Origin: Branchiostoma lanceolatum
Lineage: Eukaryota; Chordata; Leptocardii; Amphioxiformes; Branchiostomatidae
NCBI RefSeq assembly: GCF_035083965.1
Contig: NC_089731.1
Coordinates: forward strand, 3,325,001-3,389,000
Length of the DNA stretch: 64,000 nucleotides
Direction of reading: 5' to 3'
The first letter of the stretch is position 1. Each line of letters opens with the position of its first letter. This document shows, piece after piece, positions 57,301-64,000 of the stretch. The notes beneath the pieces are model-generated. The model made no database searches and was not told the origin of the DNA. It saw only the letters and a program-made list of their open reading frames with translations. A program made the translations under genes and the position numbers.

Positions 57301-60298
57301 GAGGTGTGATGCCTGAAGTTCCCTGATGTCTGCTTTACATCCTCATCTAAAAGGACGCCACAGGGACACGTCAGAGATATACCAACATTTACATAAGTTT
57401 AAAACATATGCTTTATCTATCTTGATATTAGAGTGAAAGTTATCGCTGCTGATGTTGACTGTTGCAGGCATACTTGGTACCACTGTGGAAGAGCAGCCAT
57501 GAAGAGAGACAGAGACTGGAGAGGATAGAGACTGCTGTGACTGAGCTCAGCGCTTCTGTTAACAAAACAGGTCAGGATAAAACTACAAGTTGTCTCTTGC
57601 CGGCGATTTGTGTTTTAATGTGTTTCCATTGGTTGGAATTGAAAGATCTGTGATATTGCAAAAAATTAAGTCAATGTGAGAGGACCCTCATATACAAATG
57701 TATGGCCTCAGTCGGTCACTATCTATTGACCATGGCAAAATCGCACAACAGCTTTTATACTTGTCAGTGACAATTACATTTTTTAAAGGAAAATAAGAAT
57801 TCTTTGCTGCCCTATAACAATAAGTATATATAAGACTATGGCTAGAAGCAACAGTAGTATAATACTTTTACAAGTGTACAAGAGAGCCTGCATAATTGTT
57901 CATTACTGATGCCATGTATTACTGTGTCCCTGCTGTAGTTGGGGAGTTACAGACCTCCGTGGGTGTGGTACAACAGACCCTGACTAAGCAGGGGGACAGG
58001 GTGCAGGAGATCTCCATGGACCTGACTGCAGGGAAGGTAGGGAAACACATGTACAGTATCAGGAATATATGTATGTTCTCCAAGCAGAGGTTCAGTCGGA
58101 TGGGCTAGGACTAGGAGCGTCTGGGATTTTTAACGTTTATCTCCCTTGAGGGGCTGCTTGGAGAATATCAGTAATAGACATCAAGATTGGTGTGGCATTG
58201 CAGTGATACATACTAGAAATCTGACACATCATATCTTGCCCTGACTGTATGTTCCGAGTGGTACTGAGTTGAGAGGAGAAAGGTCCCCTGTACTTATGTC
58301 CAACTCCTTGACTGTGTCGTATTCTCATCTCTGATTGCGAAGTTTTTATTCCCCAGTCCACCGCGCGAGTGTTTGAGAGCCAGAGTGTGAGTGAGCTGAA
58401 GGCTGAGATCACCTCCCTTAAGGGACTGCTACTCAGTAGGTACGTCTGACTTCCTTTAAGAGACTCTTGAAGTAACGGAAATGAACTAAACGAACGGACA
58501 CGGACCATGAACTAGCTTTCGCCCTACTTTATGTTGTATGTTGTAGAAATTGTATATTGCTGTACCATAAACATGTAATGATTTATGTTGATCGAGTTAT
58601 TAGGACTCAAATGACTGTGTATCTCTGTTATATTGTATCTGACCCTTACCTCTTCCCTCATGACCTCAATGAAAAGCGGTATGCGTGCCGATTTGAGCTT
58701 ATCATGAATAAACAAAGGTTCAAACAAACAAACAAACAAACAAACAAACGTCAGCCCGGAATAACTCCAGGACCTGTATTTATGGGTATTTTGTTTGGAT
58801 TTGTATAAGAAAGAAGAACTAGGCAGAAGCTAAGGGATATTGTTATTAAACCCCTGTTGAGCTCAAAGCTTTCCAGGACATTATATACAAAACACTTTCC
58901 TATCGTTCATTACAGCAACTGTGTTTCAAACAGATCCTATGCACTGGATGTCTGTTATGATATGTTGAATGGCCAGCAAAAATTAAGTACCAGAGACAAT
59001 TCAAGGACGACAACCAAAATGATTGTGTATTACTAACTTCTTCCAGTCTGAGAGTACAATGAACTCAGTCCTGGCAAGTTGTGTGTAACAGAGTTTATGC
59101 TTAATGCTTATAATTTTTATTTTTTACCTTTTCTCCTCAGACACCAGTTCCCCCCGACTCCCTCTCCAACTCCCATCATCCCCTCCTGGCAGATGGAGAC
59201 CGTCGACGCCGCCTCGTCCTTGAGCGGCAAGGTCACCACAACCAGGTATCAATCTTAACCACTCATGTATCTGTATCTGTGTCTATATAGCCGGTATATC
59301 TGCCCTTCGGTGTAACACCAGCTTCGCAGGCACATGGTGCGGAAGCAGCTGGTCATAAGAGTATTACACTGAACGGCCTGTCACACCTAGTTGTTGAAAA
59401 CTTGACTGCAACCGTTCTTTAAAGCTATTTAGTGAGGATGCTCCTTCAGTACTTGATGTCAGAGTTCTATTCTATACTATGCTTCTCGGAAAATACAAAT
59501 TTTTAAACATATCAATCCTTGGTTGATAACTCTGGTACTTAAAGGATGACTATTTCTTGTCCATTTCTTACCTGGTAGCTAGCTGGTCGCCTTCTTTTGC
59601 ATGAGGATGTTCATGGTAAAGCACCGAGGTCCAAAGACAAAATCTCTCAATTCCATATGCGGAACCTCTGGGTTTAGGAACCGTTTCTTGTCCAGTTACC
59701 AAATAACTGATCTTGTTTGCTTACTGTACATAAGAAATGTTGTAACTGTAAATCATGCCTTTGTTTTGTTTGCAAATTCATGCCCATAGGATAATTGCAA
59801 GGGTAACAATGGTAACAAGTGTCTATTCTATGCATCTAACTAATATTTCTACATGCAACATTACTGGGGGGTTTGACTTCTTCTTTTGAGGCAGTGGCTT
59901 AATTCATCGCTCTTGTAGCTGCAATAACTAGTTAATGATTGTGTGGCTTTATTGTGATTTTATTACTGAAATAAACCAGTCATTTATTTATTCATTCAAC
60001 CAGCAGCGAAGTCTCCCCAGCAGAAACCGTGTCTCCTGTCAAAGACGCTGACTCAAACAGCGAGCTAGAAAATCTGGACGTTTCTCAGAATGGGAAAACT
60101 GTTTCCACGTCCGAGAGTAGCGAAGACACAAGCTCGAGTATCGTTCACGTCAGCAACCCGCTGGACGAACTGTCCAGTGGGGAGGAGATGGAGGCCAAAG
60201 GTCAGCTGGAGGGCAAAGTTCAAGAGGAAGAGGACACAGCAGAGGTCAATCAGGGGGAGGAAGACAATGTGGAAGAAACTGAAATGAAGCAAGTTTAG
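53715..60298 (+). CDS. PEX14: Peroxisomal membrane docking protein PEX14
   Basis: Ten exons join in phase: 53715-53753, 55113-55160, 55798-55882, 56424-56555, 56954-57048, 57468-57570, 57939-58036, 58357-58439, 59141-59245 and 60004-60298 (stop TAG), giving 360 residues against 377 in human. The conserved N-terminal domain that binds PEX5 is in exons 3-4 (AVKFLQNPRVRQSAFTQRRA, then TNEEIQLAIEKSGTAADE). A proline run and the single hydrophobic segment (about residues 114-132, MGAVIVLVGGALYGLYRLF) follow, then a coiled coil over exons 6-8 (ERQRLERIETAVTELSASV through LKAEITSLKGLLLSR), a PPTPSPTP linker with SWQM, and an acidic tail. PEX14 anchors the import receptor at the peroxisome membrane. 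The last intron ends in CAGCAG, so either acceptor keeps the frame. Poly(A) signals are ATTAAA 60459-60464 and AATAAA 61205-61210. It runs divergently from DFFA and convergently to CASZ1. Confidence 0.95.
54307..54364 (+). repeat. (AC)n microsatellite
   Basis: An uninterrupted AC repeat of about 29 units in PEX14 intron 1. Confidence 0.97.
54909..55034. mobile_element. Palindromic MITE in PEX14 intron 1
   Basis: Arms begin AATCTTCAAGCAGATCTAAC and, on the other side, AATCTCCAAGCAGATCTAAC, and extend through TTGCAAAGA and GTATCCAACTGGCAA to the centre. It belongs to the CAAGCAGA-ended group. Confidence 0.8.
55983..56075 (+). repeat. (TG)n-rich microsatellite
   Basis: Interrupted TG/GTGT repeats in PEX14 intron 3. 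The 79-codon open frame crossing it is not a gene. Confidence 0.9.
56277..56313. repeat. Short palindrome CAAGGAGGTTTTATA
   Basis: Perfect 15 bp arms around an AT centre. A near-identical palindrome occurs at 36261-36290, suggesting a very small mobile or conserved foldback family. Confidence 0.85.
58077..58165. mobile_element. Short CAAGCAG-ended MITE in PEX14 intron 7
   Basis: Ends are TTCTCCAAGCAG and its complement CTGCTTGGAGAA. About 89 bp long, with no coding content. Confidence 0.7.
58716..58749 (+). repeat. (AAAC)n microsatellite
   Basis: About eight AAAC units in PEX14 intron 8, following GAATAAACAAAGGTTC, perhaps the tail of a retroelement. Confidence 0.9.
59262..59600 (-). mobile_element. 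LINE 3' fragment in PEX14 intron 9
   Basis: On the minus strand it matches the element at 26.31-26.66 kb: TACCAGAGTTATCAACCAAG, TAGCTTTAAAGAACGGTTGC, GTGCCTGCGAAGCTGGTGTT and a GATACAGATACA tail. It is inactive and interrupted. Confidence 0.7.
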
Positions 60299-63200
60299 CG
60301 TTGTGCTGATGAAGTGATGTCTGATCCCGCATGTTATTCACGTACTGGAAACAAATCATTCATTAGGCATGGCTTGAAATTATACCACCTGAATGTGAAG
60401 GTAATATTGAAGCTGTGTATTTCTGATATCTACCTGCACCATTTCAGGTATTCAAATGATTAAAGAATGAAAAGCAGTCTTTGTGTCAAAAGGGAGTAAT
60501 TTGTATACACCTTGTGCTTTTTTCTATTCAATGTACATTTTCATATTTTTAATGACTATTGAATGTTTTTTCTTGATGAGCTTGCTTCAAGACATATTCC
60601 CCATAGAAATCTTCTCCATTCTCATTGTTAAATTTGCATTAGAATTTATAAAAAGATTAAGTTGATTTTAGATTTTGTAAACCCCATATATCTGAAAGGC
60701 CGGCAGTCTTTGAAAAGCCTAACTATCCTATTTACTGCAATTTTGTTTTAATCTGCTAGGGGGCACTACTGTCCTGCCAGAGGATGCTGCTATTATAAAT
60801 ATCTGACTCTATTGAAAACAATCAGACTTTCGTGAGCAATATATTTGATCAGACTACATCAGTTCTTTCCCTTGTTTCTGGGAATTTATCAGACAATGAA
60901 ATTGGTTGTTTGGTTGCATTGATTCCAACCTGTATCATGTATAAAATGCAAAGGTGTTGGCAAACTTTAGCAAAACATCTCAGCTCAACACCCAGAATTA
61001 TTTGATATCATATTGAAAGCTACCTTGATCATTGGAATCTTAGAACTGAAACATCATTTGGCTGTATGATTGTGCAATTACTTGTATGTATACGTTTTGT
61101 ACCTTTCAACCCTATACTCAAGTTTTTTTAAAAGATACATGCAATGTACAAGTAAGAACTACTGTCTAGTATCTAAGTGTTGAGCAAAATGTTGCTGAAA
61201 AACCAATAAAGAAATTTGTCTGTACCTTGTCTCATATTGCCAATAATTTTCTCCTGTATACGCAGACACTTGTTACAGCTAATTGAATGGTTATTATTGT
61301 TATACCTGTAGTACTACATTTGTACAAGATCTCCTTTGCTTGAAAAAATAAAATTCATCCCAAGGCTGTGAATGATTGCCATCAACTGCTGAACTCCAGA
61401 TGTGACCAGCTAACTTTTTTTTTTATCCAGCCCATTATGATGTGTACAACTTATCCTCAGGCAAATCATACATTCAATTTGACTGTATTACTGGGTCTAG
61501 CAATAATTTTTTTTGAACCCTTCTCCACCATTATTTTTCTCCTGTTGATATTTCTGACATGCTCACAACACAGACACCAAACGATGCATTCACACCACTT
61601 CATTATAAAAGAAACGACATGAGTAGAGAATGTTTCTTCAAAGATGTTTTTATACATTCTGAAGAAATGTAACAGATTATGACAAGTGTTGCAAGCTGTC
61701 AGTGTGGCAACCTCACAACAAATAAGATTAATAATTACAATAATTACAGGTCTAACTAACAAAATAAGTTTATTTCAAAACAAAAGTCTGTTCATTTTCC
61801 AGAGACTTTAAAGTCTTACCAGTTTCTATTTTACTTCTAAGTATAAAATGGACAACTGTACTTACATGTACTGACAAAGTAAGAATGGTTGATTTCAAAA
61901 CGATCTGTTAAATCCGTGTTCCTTTACCCAGAGACTTCTGAAGTCTTACAACTGTTTTTGTGACTTATAAGTATGAAATCGACAACTGCTCGCCATACAG
62001 GCTATAAAGTGTCCCACCATTTTGAAACAAGCAGTTTGCCACATTGTACTTCACAATAAAAGGAAGAAGTAAATTTACTGTATTAGTATATCATTTCTCT
62101 ATACATACTAAACATTATTGATTCAGAAACAGTCGATTACTGTAGATTTTACCCTGAATTTTCATCTACTTGAGTCAACTCATTTTGTTTCAGTAATGAC
62201 AACAGCACTCTGGTTGTTTATCAATATAAAATTTGAACCATGCCAAAATGTGCTGTGACTGCCTATCTACATACTGTGAACAATCCTTGTCTCATTGATT
62301 GAACTATCTGTTATTATATTAAAAGGGACACCGAGATATCTGATAAATTGATATCTCAGTAAAAGTTGTGCTTGGAAAGAATCACGGCTGGGACAGATTT
62401 CATCGTGGATGTGAAAGTACTATTAGTAAGTATATCATGGTGTCATCATCGTTGAACACTCACTAGAAAGTACAGTCTTAGAGATGCTGGTACAATGTAC
62501 TTCCAAAGGATATGAATTTCAGACCACTTCTACATTTCCTGTCGTCTCTACCAGACCAAGTTGTCTTACAAATCATAACTCCTTGCATGTCTCACTTCTC
62601 TGGCAAAACATTTCAGTCTATTTTGCCTGAATTTTTACCAGGAACCCATGGAGTGTGGTATATCGGTAGAGACTACATTTTCTGTTAGTGGTAGGCAGAG
62701 GAAAGACAGTGGGACTATCAGATTCTACACATTGAACCAGATAAAACTAAACATTGGCTGTCACAGTTAAGGATCAACATGATGTTTTATGGGTTATTTA
62801 CTGAATTGTAGGAACACACTCTCCATATCACAAAACATGTAAAAGTGAATTTTAAAGTTGAGTCTTTTTCTGTGCTTCCATAGGTACTTACAATTATGTT
62901 ATGTTCACTTAAAGATACAAGGTAGCACCCTATACAGCAGGATTGTGCAAGCAGCAGCAAAACACATGCATCAAATTCTCATCAATATACCAGAACAATT
63001 ACGTTTAGTTCTTACACATTTATGCTTTAATAAGTTACCATATAACCACTGTGTATGTAACACTACTCAATTTCAATACACAATTTGCACACATTAAATC
63101 TTATTTACAAATTACATTACTATTTAAAACCGACCAGTAACCTAGAAAACTGCATCTTAAGAAATGTGAAATTGTCAGTTCTTGTAACATTTGTTTGTAT

Positions 63201-63705
63201 GCAGGTATACATCTACTTAAAACTAACCATAGTTTTACACATTCAATCATCATTCTTCATGCAACTGGATGGCACTCATGTGCACTTTAAAATATCTCCA
63301 CAAAAATCTTCTTTTTCATCTTCTAAAGGACAACTTCGCTTTTGACTCCTGAGGACACTCTGCTTGATCAGAAAATGTTGAGGTTTTTTTGCTGAAGCAT
63401 GCGAAGATGCTTGATTCTTGTTTGTTTTGATCTTCAGACCTGAAGTTGGTACTTGATAAAACCCCCGTCACACTTGTGCATATATGCAAGTCCGTACGAG
63501 TTGAATATCAACATGTTTTTGGTTTTAGTTTAAGTTTGCAGCCGAAGAAGTCATTTCTGTGGTTCGATAACTAGGTTGCACAATGGTGACTCAAGGTAGA
63601 AAACAACTTCTTCCCCGCAAACTTTACTTAAACCCAAAAAATGTTAATGCACAACTCATACGCACTCGAATATACGCACAAGTGTGAGGGGGCCCTAAGA
63701 AGAGT
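60299..63705. other. 3' UTR of PEX14 and convergent gap to CASZ1
   Basis: PEX14 poly(A) signals lie at 60459-60464 and 61205-61210. On the opposite strand a possible CASZ1 signal is at 61774-61769. The rest is AT-rich, with no exon, tRNA or recognisable element. GTGTGACGGGGGTTTTATC (63455-63473, minus) and CACAAGTGTGAGGGGGCCC (63677-63695) look like ends of an inverted element of about 240 bp, both with GTGTGA(C/G)GGGG. Confidence 0.5.
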
Positions 63706-64000
63706 CTAAACCGTAGCAGGGACAGCCATGGACAGGCTGTGTTTGGTGTGCTTCCGCTTGTGTGACTCCATCTGCGACATGCCGACCACCACGTGCCTGC
63801 AGCCGTCGTGCATGCAGTGGAAGTGAGAGCACTTCATGTTGTATCTGCACCCGTCCTGTTCGCAGCTGACCCCCGACCCGAACTGCCTGAACCCCGCGGC
63901 CTGGACCGTGTCGCTCTTGGAGTGGTGTTTCCGGTGCGCCGTCACCTTCGTGCTGTCCGTGCACTGGAAGTTGCAGCGTAGGCAGTGGAAGTGCGTGCTC
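63706..64000 (-). CDS. CASZ1: Castor zinc finger protein, last coding exon (partial)
   Basis: On the minus strand the frame is open from the right edge to a stop at 63708-63706. It encodes a C2H2 finger ([20 protein letters not shown]), the linker [13 protein letters not shown], a C-x4-C unit ([12 protein letters not shown]), a further finger ([20 protein letters not shown]) and a short tail ending in MAVPATV. Paired fingers with C-x4-C spacing and the VVGMSQM...H signature are diagnostic of Castor proteins, which act as transcription factors in neural and cardiac development. No acceptor is needed inside the window, so this is part of a longer exon. In human CASZ1 also lies tail to tail with PEX14. 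A candidate poly(A) signal is far downstream at 61774-61769, which would mean a long 3' UTR. Confidence 0.92.
   Translation of the reverse strand, partial: STHFHCLRCNFQCTDSTKVTAHRKHHSKSDTVQAAGFRQFGSGVSCEQDGCRYNMKCSHFHCMHDGCRHVVVGMSQMESHKRKHTKHSLSMAVPATV

Noticed and set aside
1-64000. CRISPR arrays, operons or other prokaryotic features
   Set aside because: The repeats are not regularly spaced short repeats with unique spacers, and the genes are intron-containing animal genes.

Overview
This is eukaryotic, intron-rich nuclear DNA. The gene content, the C-type lectin architecture and the many dispersed repeats point to an invertebrate chordate. I infer a lancelet (Branchiostoma), because a DFFA-PEX14-CASZ1 block is present in the order and orientation I recall for human 1p36, and because large C-type lectin families with EGF modules are typical of amphioxus. 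I built the gene models by hand from reading frames, GT/AG sites and intron phase. In every multi-exon gene the phases agree at all joined junctions.

Layout. 1-1517 (minus) is the first exon of a lectin-receptor paralogue that runs off the left edge. 9028-19010 (minus) is its complete tandem paralogue: 8 exons and 925 codons, with a proline-rich, tyrosine-rich cytoplasmic tail, one transmembrane helix, a stalk, two EGF modules and one C-type lectin domain. The 5' flanks of the two copies (about 4.0-6.0 kb and 19.2-22.4 kb) are also duplicated. 24081-29704 (minus) is a 462-residue MFS transporter resembling the SLC37/organophosphate antiporter family. 30396-33893 (plus) is TTC36, head to head with the transporter. 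39108-53493 (minus) is DFFA (ICAD/DFF45), the inhibitor and chaperone of the apoptotic nuclease CAD. 53715-60298 (plus) is PEX14, the peroxisomal import docking protein, whose start codon lies 221 bp from that of DFFA across a CCAAT-box promoter. 63706-64000 (minus) is the last coding exon of CASZ1, a zinc-finger transcription factor, partial at the right edge.

The most unusual signal is a recurring one. Several exon 5' ends, each with its acceptor site, have been tandemly copied into the intron just upstream. There are four copies for DFFA exon 2, seven for DFFA exon 4, six for DFFA exon 5, and at least four for the last transporter exon. An EGF exon of the lectin gene has one extra decayed copy, and the TTC36 3' UTR is in three to four tandem copies. 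The DFFA exon 5 series could encode alternative C-termini with or without a caspase-like site.

Between and inside the genes lie many non-autonomous DNA elements (long perfect palindromes, several with clear target-site duplications), LINE 3' fragments, tRNA-derived SINE-like pieces and microsatellites.
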